From Bacterioplanoides pacificum (GTDB taxonomy: Bacteria; Pseudomonadota; Gammaproteobacteria; Pseudomonadales; Oceanobacteraceae): a stretch of 64,000 nt of DNA. Below, one piece after another: positions 25,066 through 34,584 of the stretch (position 1 is its first letter; every line of letters starts with the position of its first letter). A program made the translations under genes and the position numbers. The notes beneath the pieces were generated by a model. The model did not search any database and was not told where the DNA came from. It saw only the letters and a list, made by a program, of their open reading frames with translations. The stretch lies in contig NZ_JBHRYB010000014.1 in the NCBI RefSeq assembly GCF_042648445.1, positions 131,001 through 195,000 of the forward strand. The letters run 5' to 3'.

Positions 25066-27213
25066 TTAATTAGACGAATCTACCTCTACCGCCGGGATTC
25101 GTTGCGGGGGAGCTTTTTGCCGCTGTTGTTTTCTGCGCTTGGCAATTAACGGCGGACATTTATGGTCGTTGTGGTAAGTCATCTGACAGTCGAGGCAATA
25201 GTGGCACTCGTTGTGATTGATTTCGCCATTAGGGTGAATGGCCTGAATTTCACATTCGTTGGCACACAGCTGGCAGGGCTGACCACATTCTTTACGGCGT
25301 TTCAGCCAGTCGAACATTCTTGCTTTGCTTGGGATGGTTAATGCAGCGCCTAACGGGCAGATATAGCGGCAATAGACTTTGCGGGTGAAGATATTAATCA
25401 CCAGTAATAACGCGGCATAAAAAACAAATCCCCACTCACGGCTGAACTTCAGCATGATGGCTGTTTTAAACGGCTCCACTTCGGCATAGCGCTCGGCGGT
25501 TGCCAGAGATTCGAGTGAAAGACCGAACAGCGCCAGCAGTACCATATATTTGATCGCCCACAGACGTTCGTGGACGGCAAAGGGTAATTCGAACTGACGG
25601 ATTTTTAATTTGCGTGCCGCTTCATTGATCAGTTCCTGTAACGCTCCGAACGGGCATAACCAGCCACAGAACACACCTCGTCCCCACAACAGAATGGTGG
25701 CCGCGGTAAAGGCCCAGAGAATAAAAATAACCGGGTCACTGAGGAATAATTCCCAGCGGAAATCCTGCATCAGTGCATGTACGAAGGTCAGTACATTGAC
25801 GATCGATAGCTGGCCAAGGCAATACCAGCCGATAAAAAATACGGTGAACATCAGGTAGCCACGACGCAACCAGTGTAAGAAGCGGGGTTTGCTGGCGAAA
25901 TAATCCTGCAGAAATAAAATCACCAGTAATACCAGCAGAGCACTGATCAGCACACCGATCTGGAAGCTCTTCTGGTACCAGATATTCAGCCATAACGGAC
26001 GGTTGGCTTCTTCAATGGCGGCCAGTTCTTCGGCAGTCAGCGGCGGGCGTTCAAAATAATTTTGTGGCAGCTGATAACCCAGCTCAAAGCTGGTGAAGAC
26101 GCCGTCAACCGGGCCGGTCTGGCGGCGCACCAGTAATTCCAGAGTCCAGTCGGTGCCTGGGTCAAAGTGTGCTTTATCACGAATAATAAACACTGACTTT
26201 TCATTAAATTCCGGAGTGCCGTCAGCCATGACGTCATACAGACGTTGCTGATCAAGGTCGCGGAAACTGATGACATCGCTGAACTGGCGCAGTTGTACGC
26301 GATCAAAAATACCGCCACGTACATAGCCTGAACCTTTGAAGGAATACATGCCGTTGGCCAATACCGCGATGGCATGTTCGCCGGCTTTCAGTTCCTGCAT
26401 CAGAAAACGGTATTGGTTATCGCCCAGCAGATTACGTCCGACGGTCGGGGCATTCAGATAGGCAAGGTACAGATCGATAAAGGTGTCATCCGCCTGATCG
26501 GCGCTGGCGGTATCAATATGTTCTGCGGCAGTGCCCTGAAACGCTGTATCAACGTCGGAACGCAGCAGTTGCATGCGGCGAATAGAGCCGTCGCCGGTCA
26601 GTGTTTGCCAGTCGGCTGGGGTAAAAACATCGGTCAGAATATTGGCCGGTTTTTGCCGCTGTGCCAGCTGTGCCTCCACCAGGCCGAGTGAGGCAGCGAC
26701 GGCGTGGCTGGCTTTCATAATAATTTCGTTGACGACCATCACGGTGACGGTGGCGCCGGTAATGGCATCTACGGTAACGGCGGATTCGTCACTGGTGCTG
26801 CCCACCACGACCCGCTGGTCGGCTTTAATGCCCTGGTAGGCAACACCAAAATCCACCAGTTTCTGCTCCGGAATACCAACCAGCAGAATGGGTTCGTGAT
26901 GTTCCAGTAACCAGGAATCGAGAATCACCGCCTCAGGGCTGAGAATGACCTGCATGTTAATGGGTTTACCGGAGTAGGCCGGAATATTGGCGACATTAAT
27001 GGTTTCGAACAGATAACCCAGCAGGGTATCTCCGGCCAGCACCCGGCGGATGCCATATTCACCTTCCGGATCGGTAATCCGGGTTGTTTCGGGTAACAGC
27101 TGATGAATGCGCTCAAGGTCGGTATTGTCGGCGCTGGCCGGCAGAACCAGCGCCAGCAATAGCAGCGGCATAAGACAGAAAATTTTCTTTAACGTATGGA
27201 CTACAACAGACAT
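25066..27213 (-). CDS. nosR: NosR, membrane electron donor/maturation flavoprotein for N2O reductase
   Basis: A 715-residue protein: signal and periplasmic FMN-binding region (residues 30-400, with SDESAVTVDAITGATVTVMVV likely holding the covalent flavin threonine), then several TM helices, then polyferredoxin motifs CGWLCPFGAL and CRYICPLGAALT. Cys-rich clusters at the end (CGQPCQLCANEC and CHYCLDCQ) complete it. It passes quinol electrons to NosZ and supports nosZ expression. First gene of nosRZDFYL-tatE. Confidence 0.95.
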   Translation of the reverse strand: MSVVVHTLKKIFCLMPLLLLALVLPASADNTDLERIHQLLPETTRITDPEGEYGIRRVLAGDTLLGYLFETINVANIPAYSGKPINMQVILSPEAVILDSWLLEHHEPILLVGIPEQKLVDFGVAYQGIKADQRVVVGSTSDESAVTVDAITGATVTVMVVNEIIMKASHAVAASLGLVEAQLAQRQKPANILTDVFTPADWQTLTGDGSIRRMQLLRSDVDTAFQGTAAEHIDTASADQADDTFIDLYLAYLNAPTVGRNLLGDNQYRFLMQELKAGEHAIAVLANGMYSFKGSGYVRGGIFDRVQLRQFSDVISFRDLDQQRLYDVMADGTPEFNEKSVFIIRDKAHFDPGTDWTLELLVRRQTGPVDGVFTSFELGYQLPQNYFERPPLTAEELAAIEEANRPLWLNIWYQKSFQIGVLISALLVLLVILFLQDYFASKPRFLHWLRRGYLMFTVFFIGWYCLGQLSIVNVLTFVHALMQDFRWELFLSDPVIFILWAFTAATILLWGRGVFCGWLCPFGALQELINEAARKLKIRQFELPFAVHERLWAIKYMVLLALFGLSLESLATAERYAEVEPFKTAIMLKFSREWGFVFYAALLLVINIFTRKVYCRYICPLGAALTIPSKARMFDWLKRRKECGQPCQLCANECEIQAIHPNGEINHNECHYCLDCQMTYHNDHKCPPLIAKRRKQQRQKAPPQRIPAVEVDSSN

Positions 27214-27539
27214 GATTTATTTCCTATACGACGTCGGCCCGGCCATAAAACTGGTTCAGGCTGATAGATGTGTCAAATTGTCGCAGTCATCTTCCGGGGT
27301 CGACATACCCCTTTGTGAGTAGTGAGCAGGGCTCAGATCAATTTTATGGGAGTTGCTTGTTACTTCCTGATTTAGCGCAATATTTTTTGTCTTATTCACT
27401 ACGGCCTTAAGACGTTTTAATAACAGCTTATGAAGAAATGCTGGCCCGTAATGTCCCGGACAAAATGAGCCTGATCCGGAAAAGTTTCCCTGACTGACCG
27501 GATTGTGTTGCTGGCGGTGAGTTGTCTTTTTTCTGCAAT
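27214..27539. other. nosR upstream region
   Basis: No gene is visible. It contains the promoter of nosR on the minus strand, a NarL-type 7-2-7 site (27306-27321) and a single good FNR/DNR half-site (TTGATCTGA on the minus strand, 27345-27353). Confidence 0.55.
27306..27321. promoter_or_regulatory. NarL-type 7-2-7 site upstream of nosR
   Basis: TACCCCT-TT-GTGAGTA: the left half is an exact TACYYMT heptamer and the right half matches AKRRGTA at 6 of 7. It is centred about 100 bp upstream of the nosR start. Confidence 0.65.
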
Positions 27540-27564
27540 AAAAAGGCGGCCATAAGCGGCCGCC
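27540..27564 (-). terminator. Rho-independent terminator of nirS
   Basis: On the minus strand, GGCGGCC pairs with GGCCGCC (7 bp) and is followed by a T-run, about 20 bp after the nirS stop. Confidence 0.88.
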
Positions 27565-27585
27565 CTGACGAGTTATGCTGCAGGA

Positions 27586-29289
27586 TTAATAGATATCAAA
27601 TTGTGTGTTTTTAACGTTAAATTTACCGGTGGGAGTAATCAGACGTTTATCCTTAATGACCTTTTTCAGCTGCAGTGTTTTATCATCAACAACCACAATG
27701 GCAGAGGTTTCCTCCTGACCGTTCCAGACCGAAAACCAGACCTCGTCACCGGCGGCATTAAATTCCGGCTGAACAACCCGTTTTGCACCTTCTTTAATGC
27801 CCGACCATTTGCCAATTGGCAGAACGTTATAGCCGTTATCCAGGTTGTTGATATCAAATACCGCAACCGACTGGCTTACTTCAGGGTCCGGATGGAAGGT
27901 GGTATCGAGATACAGGTGAGTGGATTTTGGATGGGTTTTAATAAATAACGAACCGCCGCCCTGGCCTTGCAGTGTTTGCACCACCTTCCAGGCGTGTTCC
28001 GGGTGATTGTCCGGATCGGTGCCAATCAGTGAAATACTGGCATCGCCTAAATGACTGGTTGCCCACACCGGACCAAATTCAGGGTGCCTGAAGTTGGCGC
28101 CACGTCCGGGGTGCGGAATTTTTCCAACTTCGACCAGGGCGGCCATTTTACGTTGCCGCGAGTCGATCACGGCAATTTTGTTCGACTGGTTGGCCGCTGT
28201 CATAAAATAGCGGTGGCTGACATCCCAGCCTCCGTCATGCAGGAAGGGGGCGGTACCAATGGTGGTGGTGCTCAGGTTATCGATATCTTCATAGTTCACC
28301 AGCATCACTTTACCGGTTTCTTTGACGTTAACGATAAACTCAGGATGTTCATGTGACGCGATGATCGCCGCCACCCGGGGTTCCGGGTGATATTCCTGAT
28401 TGTCGACGGTCATCCCCCGGGTGGATTCAATCCGTAACGGTTCCAGTGTTTCGCCGTCCATAATAGTGTATTGCGGTGGCCAGTATGAGCCGGCAATGGC
28501 GTATTTATCCTCGTAGCCATGGTATTTGGAGGTTTCCACCGAACGGGCTTCAATGCCCACTTTAATTTCCGCCACCCGGGCGGGTTCTTTCATCCACAGG
28601 TCAATCATATCGATACGGGCATCGCGGCCAATCACCAGCAGGTAACGGCCGGAAGCCGACAGCCGGGAAATATGGACGGCATAACCGGTTTCGATGGTTT
28701 TCACAATGCGGTGACTGTCGCCATCAATTAACGCAATTTTGCCATCGTCGCGCAGCGTTACTGAGAACAGATTATCCAGATTTAAGCGGTTCATTTGTTT
28801 GGTCGGGCGATCTTCCGGTTTTACCAGCACTTTCCAGGAATCACGCATTTGTTGCATGCCCCATTCCGGCGGCGTCGGTGGCTCATGCATCACGTATTTT
28901 GCCATCAGCGTCACTTCTTCTTCGCTGAACTGCCCGGATGATCCCCAGTTAGGCATGCCTGCCGGTGAACCGTAACCAATCAGTGCCTGCAGGTACGCCA
29001 GCCCTTTTTCCTGGGTAATATCCGGGGTTAATGGTTTGCCGGTGGCGCCTTTACGCAAGACACCATGACAGCCGGCGCAGCGCTGAAAATAAATTTCTTT
29101 GGCATGATTAAATTCCGCCTCGGTCAGATCCGGGGCGCCGGGGGAACGAACCACTTTGGCCAGTGCCGGATCGATGGCCGAGGCTTCGCCCTGATAAGCG
29201 GCAGCGGCATTTTCCGGGTTCGGGACGGCGTGTGCGGTCAGGCAAAAGGTTGCGACCGCAAGCCACAGTGGGTGTTTTAACAGCTTCAT
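27586..29289 (-). CDS. nirS: Cytochrome cd1 nitrite reductase
   Basis: Periplasmic enzyme reducing nitrite to NO. It has a signal peptide (MKLLKHPLWLAVATFCLTAHA), an N-terminal cytochrome c domain with CAGCH at about residue 72 and a distal Met region, and an eight-bladed heme d1 propeller. The d1-pocket histidines fit ASHEHPEFIV and KTHPKSTHLYLDTT. 567 residues is standard. No nirC, nirF or other heme d1 genes follow; the transcript ends in a terminator, so cofactor synthesis must be encoded elsewhere. It lies 45 bp after a TonB-dependent receptor on the same strand. Confidence 0.96.
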   Translation of the reverse strand: MKLLKHPLWLAVATFCLTAHAVPNPENAAAAYQGEASAIDPALAKVVRSPGAPDLTEAEFNHAKEIYFQRCAGCHGVLRKGATGKPLTPDITQEKGLAYLQALIGYGSPAGMPNWGSSGQFSEEEVTLMAKYVMHEPPTPPEWGMQQMRDSWKVLVKPEDRPTKQMNRLNLDNLFSVTLRDDGKIALIDGDSHRIVKTIETGYAVHISRLSASGRYLLVIGRDARIDMIDLWMKEPARVAEIKVGIEARSVETSKYHGYEDKYAIAGSYWPPQYTIMDGETLEPLRIESTRGMTVDNQEYHPEPRVAAIIASHEHPEFIVNVKETGKVMLVNYEDIDNLSTTTIGTAPFLHDGGWDVSHRYFMTAANQSNKIAVIDSRQRKMAALVEVGKIPHPGRGANFRHPEFGPVWATSHLGDASISLIGTDPDNHPEHAWKVVQTLQGQGGGSLFIKTHPKSTHLYLDTTFHPDPEVSQSVAVFDINNLDNGYNVLPIGKWSGIKEGAKRVVQPEFNAAGDEVWFSVWNGQEETSAIVVVDDKTLQLKKVIKDKRLITPTGKFNVKNTQFDIY

Positions 29290-29334
29290 AGAATATCCTC
29301 TCTCTTCTCTCAGTTCCGGTATCGTCGGCTCAGG

Positions 29335-31395
29335 TCAGAAACGCCAGTGGAGTTCGGCGTCTACAGCTCGGCCTGCAGCTGGCAATTCTTCAGGGTTCTG
29401 GTAACGGATGTTGGTCAGGTTGCGTAACGCGGCGTTAACGCTCAGTTGTGCGGATGGCTGATACTGTGCTGTCAGCGTAAAGCTGGTGTAGGCGCCGTAG
29501 TGTTCGCTCTGCTGGCCGTTGTTATCGCGGCGGCTGGCATCGCCATAACGGCTCAGGTAACCGTCCAGTGTCAGCTGACCGGACAGGTCCCACTGCATGC
29601 CGGTGCGTAGCTGATAGCCCGGCAAACCGCTGTGGCTGGTGTGATAGCCGTTGGCAAATTCCAGCTCACGGCGTTGCATGCTGGCGTACAGGTAGGGCCG
29701 CAGCCGGGTCGATGGCGCGACGTACATCAGGCTGGTTTCCAGCCCCAGGTTGTTGGCTTTATTCACATTGACCCAGCGCCATAAGCGTTTGCGGGCGCCG
29801 GGGTCGGTGCTGTATTCGTCCGGCACGGCGGTCAGGGCCTGGCGGTCGATATAGTTGCGGGCGACGCTGTGATAGCCGCTCAGATCCAGGCTCCAGCGGT
29901 GGTTTTCCAGTCTCAGTCCGAGCTCGATGGTGGTCGACTGTTCCGCTTCCAGTTGTGGGTTACCAAAGTGCACATCGCTGCCGCCACTGGTGACCGAAAA
30001 CTGTTGCGTCAGCGATGGGTAGCTATAGCCCTGAGCGATATTGCTGCGCAGTGCCAGGTCTGGCTGCGGTAACCAGACCAGCGCTGCTGATGCCACTGTC
30101 TGAGTTTCCTGTTTGTCGCTGCGACTGCGTTCCGTACTGCGGATCAGGCGGGATCTGATCTGATACAGGCGACTGCCGATATGCGCTTCCAGCTGTGGGC
30201 TGAAGGTTAATTGTTGTTGCACATAGGCTGACAACAAACGTTGTTCGGCCAGTTGTTGTGATGTTTTTTCCGTTGTGCCGGAGGGCGGCATCGGCAGGCT
30301 GTTCTGAATCCGGGTGACGGTTTTTTTATCGCTGTCGAGTTCGTCGTGCTGATATTCCAGCCCCCATAACGTCCGCCCGGCTGCCAGCAGTGAGGACTCG
30401 GTCGCCAGCTGAACGCCATCGGTCAGCAGTGTGTCGTCGGAATAATTATCGATGGCTACCGACATGGTCGCGCTGTGACTGCTGATGGCGGTGTTAAAGC
30501 GGCGTATGCCACGGTGCTGATAAAGGCGGGCGGTGAGTCGTTGCAGCATTGCGTCGTCATTCTGATACTGATAACTGAGTGCCGTTCTGGCGGCGCTGCG
30601 TTGTGGAAAACGCAAATGGTCGACCCCCGGATTCTGTTCGACCCAGGCACTGGCTTCGCTGTCGAAGTAGTCGGCCTGCAGGCTGAGGCGTTGCCGGGAG
30701 TTAAGGCGGTAACCTATTTCGCCCGCTACGGCCTGCTGCTCGGAGGCGGTATCCCTGAGCCGGCCGGAAGCTGACAGCTGGTCGTTATGGTTATTCCGGC
30801 TGGCTTCAAGCCGGCCATCCCAGTGTTCTGTTGCCGTCAGTGCTGCAACGGCCAGGCGCCGGCCGCGGCTGGCGGAATAATAACCACTGCTGAGCAGCAG
30901 TTGTTGATCGCCGGGCTGTAATTGCCGGGTAATGATGTTAACCACTCCACCAATGGCATTACTGCCGTGCACCACTGAGGCGGCTCCGCGCACGATTTCA
31001 ACCCGTTCGACCATGGCCAGGTCGATCAGCAGTGGTGTGCCGTAGTTGGAATGATCGGCCAGCGGCTGGCCATTAATTTTAATTAATACCCGGCGGGCTT
31101 TTTCACCGCGCAGTGAAAGACGTTTCAGCCCCGGAGTGGAGGCGTCGGTCAGTGTGACGCCGGGAATATCGCGTAATGCCTCCGCCAGACTGGCGCTCGG
31201 TTGGGATAATTGCTGCACCTCAATCACACTGACGGTGGCCGGGGCTAACAAGGTCTGTTGCTGATACCCGGCGGCAGAAACCACCATAGTCGGCAGGCGG
31301 GTGGTGGCATCTTCAGCCACTGAGGTGCAGCTGGCGGACAATAACGCGATGAGCAGTGACAGCTTCAGAGGTTGGTGACACATCCGGGTATCCAC
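29335..31395 (-). CDS. TonB-dependent outer-membrane receptor
   Basis: A 686-residue receptor with signal peptide, plug domain (LAEALRDIPGVTLTDAS, RVLIKINGQPL, VERVEIVRGAASVVHGSNAIGGVVNIIT) and a 22-strand barrel ending in the terminal Phe of LHWRF. It most resembles siderophore, heme or cobalamin-type receptors; it is not Met-rich like the copper receptors NosA/OprC, so copper uptake is not supported by composition. It lies directly upstream of nirS on the same strand, which suggests co-transcription and a role in supplying iron, heme or another factor for denitrification. The substrate is unknown. Confidence 0.85.
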   Translation of the reverse strand: MDTRMCHQPLKLSLLIALLSASCTSVAEDATTRLPTMVVSAAGYQQQTLLAPATVSVIEVQQLSQPSASLAEALRDIPGVTLTDASTPGLKRLSLRGEKARRVLIKINGQPLADHSNYGTPLLIDLAMVERVEIVRGAASVVHGSNAIGGVVNIITRQLQPGDQQLLLSSGYYSASRGRRLAVAALTATEHWDGRLEASRNNHNDQLSASGRLRDTASEQQAVAGEIGYRLNSRQRLSLQADYFDSEASAWVEQNPGVDHLRFPQRSAARTALSYQYQNDDAMLQRLTARLYQHRGIRRFNTAISSHSATMSVAIDNYSDDTLLTDGVQLATESSLLAAGRTLWGLEYQHDELDSDKKTVTRIQNSLPMPPSGTTEKTSQQLAEQRLLSAYVQQQLTFSPQLEAHIGSRLYQIRSRLIRSTERSRSDKQETQTVASAALVWLPQPDLALRSNIAQGYSYPSLTQQFSVTSGGSDVHFGNPQLEAEQSTTIELGLRLENHRWSLDLSGYHSVARNYIDRQALTAVPDEYSTDPGARKRLWRWVNVNKANNLGLETSLMYVAPSTRLRPYLYASMQRRELEFANGYHTSHSGLPGYQLRTGMQWDLSGQLTLDGYLSRYGDASRRDNNGQQSEHYGAYTSFTLTAQYQPSAQLSVNAALRNLTNIRYQNPEELPAAGRAVDAELHWRF

Positions 31396-31778
31396 ATGTT
31401 GCTGAATGAGCCTGCATGCTTAATCAGCTCGGCCGATAAAAAACTGACACAGATCAAAAAGATAAAAAAGCGGCTTTCTTAAGGAAATAAAATTGATCTG
31501 TGTTGGTGTTTTTTATAAAAGTGTATTTTTAACCATTTGCTAGGTTTTATTTACCATTTTTATTTTTGGTGATTGTTTTATTTTTTAAGAAATCATTTAA
31601 ATTCAAGTACTTATATTTAATTCTGGTAAGAAATTAAAAATCATTTTGTTGGGTTTATTTTTCTTTTATACGTCGTTTATACCTAATAATAGGTAGTTGG
31701 CTATTTAAATTTTGGTATTTAAGACCTGATTATTAACGGCGAGCATGAGTGCCATTCACTGAATCATAAGGTCGCGCT
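31396..31778. promoter_or_regulatory. AT-rich divergent control region between TonB receptor/nirS and norQ
   Basis: The 380 bp between the two divergent operons are strikingly AT-rich, especially 31500-31720, against GC-rich neighbours. ACACAGATCAA (31447-31457) and TTGATCTGTGT (31493-31503) form an 11-bp inverted repeat; on the minus strand the first reads TTGAT-CTGT-GTCAG, a fair DNR-type box. A NarL-type dyad lies at 31680. No sigma-54 GG-N10-GC pair is visible before norQ. Confidence 0.6.
31680..31695. promoter_or_regulatory. NarL-type dyad upstream of norQ
   Basis: TACCTAATAATAGGTA contains perfectly inverted TACCTA and TAGGTA and fits the 7-2-7 NarL/NarP arrangement with deviations only at the inner heptamer ends. 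It is about 90 bp before norQ. Confidence 0.6.
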
Positions 31779-32594
31779 ATGAATGCTCCTGTCAGTTCAC
31801 CGGCGGATACCGGACGCCGCTTTTATCAGCCACATGGGCGCGAAGTTGAATTATTTCTGCATGCCAGCCAGAACCAGTTACCGGTTCTGATCAAAGGTCC
31901 TACCGGTTGTGGCAAAACCCGGTTTGTCGAGCATATGGCCGAACAGCTGCAACGGCCGTTGTACACCGTTGCCTGCCATGACGACCTAACAGCAGCTGAT
32001 TTGGTGGGCCGCTACCTGATTGGCAAAGACGGTACTTTCTGGCAGGACGGCCCGCTGACCCGCGCGGTTCGCGAAGGCGCGATCTGTTACCTGGATGAAG
32101 TTATTGAGGCGCGTAAAGACACCACGGTGGTTATTCATCCACTCACCGACGAGCGCCGTATTCTGCCGCTGGATGCCACCGCCGAGCAGTTAACCGCAGC
32201 ACCGGGTTTTATGCTGGTGATGTCGTATAACCCCGGTTACCGCAATCTGATGAAGGGCCTGAAACCCAGCACCCGCCAGCGCTTTGTCAGCGTTGCATTT
32301 GACTACCCGGATGCGGCCCGAGAAGCCCGCATCGTTCAGCGAGAGAGTGGGGTTGAACTGCCGCTGGCCGAATCGTTATGTGCCATTGCCGCGGCGTTAC
32401 GCAGCCTGAGTGATGCCGATTTAGAGCAGCCACCGTCAACCCGGCTGCTGATTCATTGTGCCCGGCTGATTAACAGCGGTTTGCCGCCACAGGTTGCCAC
32501 GGAAGCCGCACTGACCGAAGCACTCAGTGACGAAGCTGCCACACAGCAGGCGATTCGTCAGATTATTCACGCTCTGTTGCCAGCCGGGCAGTGA
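31779..32594 (+). CDS. norQ: NorQ, MoxR-type AAA+ ATPase
   Basis: A 271-residue AAA+ protein of the CbbQ/NirQ/NorQ group with Walker A GPTGCGKT, Walker B ICYLDEVIEA and sensor region SYNPGYRNLMKGLKPSTRQRF. With NorD it inserts the metal centre into NO reductase. It is the first gene of norQCBDEF, an order in which NorQ precedes the structural subunits. Confidence 0.93.
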   Translation: MNAPVSSPADTGRRFYQPHGREVELFLHASQNQLPVLIKGPTGCGKTRFVEHMAEQLQRPLYTVACHDDLTAADLVGRYLIGKDGTFWQDGPLTRAVREGAICYLDEVIEARKDTTVVIHPLTDERRILPLDATAEQLTAAPGFMLVMSYNPGYRNLMKGLKPSTRQRFVSVAFDYPDAAREARIVQRESGVELPLAESLCAIAAALRSLSDADLEQPPSTRLLIHCARLINSGLPPQVATEAALTEALSDEAATQQAIRQIIHALLPAGQ

Positions 32595-32626
32595 GCACTT
32601 TTCAGCAATCGTGATGAGGACAGTGT

Positions 32627-33073
32627 ATGTCTGAACGTTTTACTAAGGGCATGGCCCGAAATATTTATTATGGCGGGGGAGCGTTTTTCTTCCTGTTATT
32701 TATCGCCCTGACGGTGGACACAGTCACGGTATTGCCTAAGCGCGAAAACCGTGAATTGCTGACCGCTGAAGTGGCTCACGGTAAGGAGATCTGGGAAAAA
32801 AATAACTGTGTTGGCTGTCATTCGCTGCTGGGTGAAGGTGCGTACTTTGCGCCGGAGCTGGGCAATGTGTTTCAGCGCCGCGGTATGGGCAATGAACAGG
32901 CATTTAAAATGTATTTTTCCGCCTGGATGAAGGCGATGCCAACCGGAGTTGAGGGACGACGCCAGATGCCGCAGTTCCATCTGCAGGACAACGAAATTAA
33001 TGACCTGGCTGAGTTCCTGATCTGGACCTCGCGTATCGATACCAATAACTGGCCACCGAACATCGAAGGCTGA
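32627..33073 (+). CDS. norC: NO reductase cytochrome c subunit
   Basis: A 148-residue membrane-anchored cytochrome c: one N-terminal TM helix (GGGAFFFLLFIALTVDTVTVL) and a single heme site CVGCH at about residue 62. GRRQMPQFHL supplies the axial Met. It passes electrons to NorB. GAGGA precedes ATG 32627. Confidence 0.95.
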   Translation: MSERFTKGMARNIYYGGGAFFFLLFIALTVDTVTVLPKRENRELLTAEVAHGKEIWEKNNCVGCHSLLGEGAYFAPELGNVFQRRGMGNEQAFKMYFSAWMKAMPTGVEGRRQMPQFHLQDNEINDLAEFLIWTSRIDTNNWPPNIEG

Positions 33074-33117
33074 AACATGGCGAGCCGCACGAATTAATAC
33101 ACTAAGGATCAAACATC

Positions 33118-34521
33118 ATGAAATATCAGAGTCAGGCGGTTGCAAAACCGTATTTCGCCTTTGCCATGCTGCTGTTTGTTGGTCAGATTGTTTTTGGTCT
33201 GATTCTTGGCACACAGTATGTAATCGGCGATTTTTTATTCCCGGAAATTCCGTTTAATGTCGCCCGGATGGTGCATACCAATCTGCTGATCGTCTGGTTG
33301 TTATGCGGTTTTATGGGGGCAACCTATTATCTGGTGCCGGAAGAATGCCAGTGTGAACTGTACAGCCCTAAACTGGCCTGGATTCTGTTCTGGGCGTTTG
33401 CTGTTGCCGGGACACTGACGATTGTCGGCTATTTATCGGTGCCTTACGCCACTCTGGCGGAAATAACCTATAACAACCTGTTACCCACCATGGGGCGGGA
33501 ATTCCTTGAGCAGCCAACCATTACCAAAATCGGTATTGTGATTGTTGCACTGGGGTTTTTGTTTAATGTCGGAATGACCATTTTACGCGGCCGCAAAACA
33601 GTGGTGAACATGGTATTAATCAGCGGTTTATTAGGGCTTGCGGTATTTTTCCTGTTTTCGTTTTATAACCCGGCGTCGCTGACGCTGGATAAATATTTCT
33701 GGTGGTGGGTGGTGCACCTGTGGGTGGAAGGAGTCTGGGAGCTGATCCTCGGCAGTATTCTGGCATTTATCCTGATTAAAACCACCGGTGTGGACCGCGA
33801 AGTGGTGGAGAAGTGGTTATACCTGATTATTGCGATGGCGCTGATCAGTGGCATTCTTGGTACGGGGCATCACTATTTCTTTATTGGCGCACCACAATAC
33901 TGGTTATGGATTGGTTCGGTATTTTCTGCGGTCGAACCTTTGCCGTTTTTTATGATGATGGTATTTGCCTTCAGTATGATTAAAAAACGTCGCCGTGAAC
34001 ATCCCAATAAAGCGGCGGTTGCCTGGGCTGCCGGTTGTACTGTGATGGCATTTCTCGGAGCCGGAGTCTGGGGTTTCCTGCATACCCTGGCACCGGTTAA
34101 TTATTATACCCACGGTTCTCAGATAACTGCTGCGCATGGTCATCTGGCGTTTTTTGGCGCTTACGTGATGATTGTTCTGGCAATTATTTCTTATGCCTGG
34201 CCGCAACTGAAAGGCCGGTTAAGTAACAGTCCGCAGGCGCAAAAACTGGAAATTGCATCGATCTGGGTGATGTGTGTTTCGATGCTGATCATTACGCTGT
34301 TATTAACCGCCGCGGGTGTTATTCAGGTGATGCAGCAGCGCTTGCCGGCCGATGGTATCGCCCTCGGTTATATGGCGACCCAGGATTTAATTACGCCGGT
34401 GTATTGGGGACGTCTGCTGGCCGGACTGGGTTTTGGTGCCGGTGTACTGATGTACCTTTACAGCTTTGTGGTGGCTGGTAAAACCGCTGAGGATGCTCCG
34501 GCATTGCCAGCCAGTGCCTGA
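33118..34521 (+). CDS. norB: NO reductase catalytic subunit (cNOR)
   Basis: A 467-residue 12-TM heme-copper oxidase superfamily member that reduces NO to N2O at a heme b3-FeB site. Histidine ligands are visible in MVHTNLLIVW, WVVHLWVEGVWEL (FeB His plus the conserved Glu pair), GTGHHYFFIG and ITAAHGHLAFFGAY. It lacks the quinol-oxidising N-terminal extension, so it is the cytochrome c-dependent type, matching norC just upstream. Confidence 0.96.
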   Translation: MKYQSQAVAKPYFAFAMLLFVGQIVFGLILGTQYVIGDFLFPEIPFNVARMVHTNLLIVWLLCGFMGATYYLVPEECQCELYSPKLAWILFWAFAVAGTLTIVGYLSVPYATLAEITYNNLLPTMGREFLEQPTITKIGIVIVALGFLFNVGMTILRGRKTVVNMVLISGLLGLAVFFLFSFYNPASLTLDKYFWWWVVHLWVEGVWELILGSILAFILIKTTGVDREVVEKWLYLIIAMALISGILGTGHHYFFIGAPQYWLWIGSVFSAVEPLPFFMMMVFAFSMIKKRRREHPNKAAVAWAAGCTVMAFLGAGVWGFLHTLAPVNYYTHGSQITAAHGHLAFFGAYVMIVLAIISYAWPQLKGRLSNSPQAQKLEIASIWVMCVSMLIITLLLTAAGVIQVMQQRLPADGIALGYMATQDLITPVYWGRLLAGLGFGAGVLMYLYSFVVAGKTAEDAPALPASA

Positions 34522-34584
34522 GATGGTTAGTCGCAGCCCTGGCTGCTGTCAGCCGGCAGCAGCCAGCTAACAGGAGTCATAACA

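Noticed and set aside
29335..31395. Copper receptor NosA/OprC identity for the TonB receptor
   Set aside because: The protein lacks the Met-rich segments of that group; only the location suggests copper.
31715..31725. GT-N7-AC (NorR-like) site before norQ
   Set aside because: One such match is expected by chance in this length and no sigma-54 promoter accompanies it.
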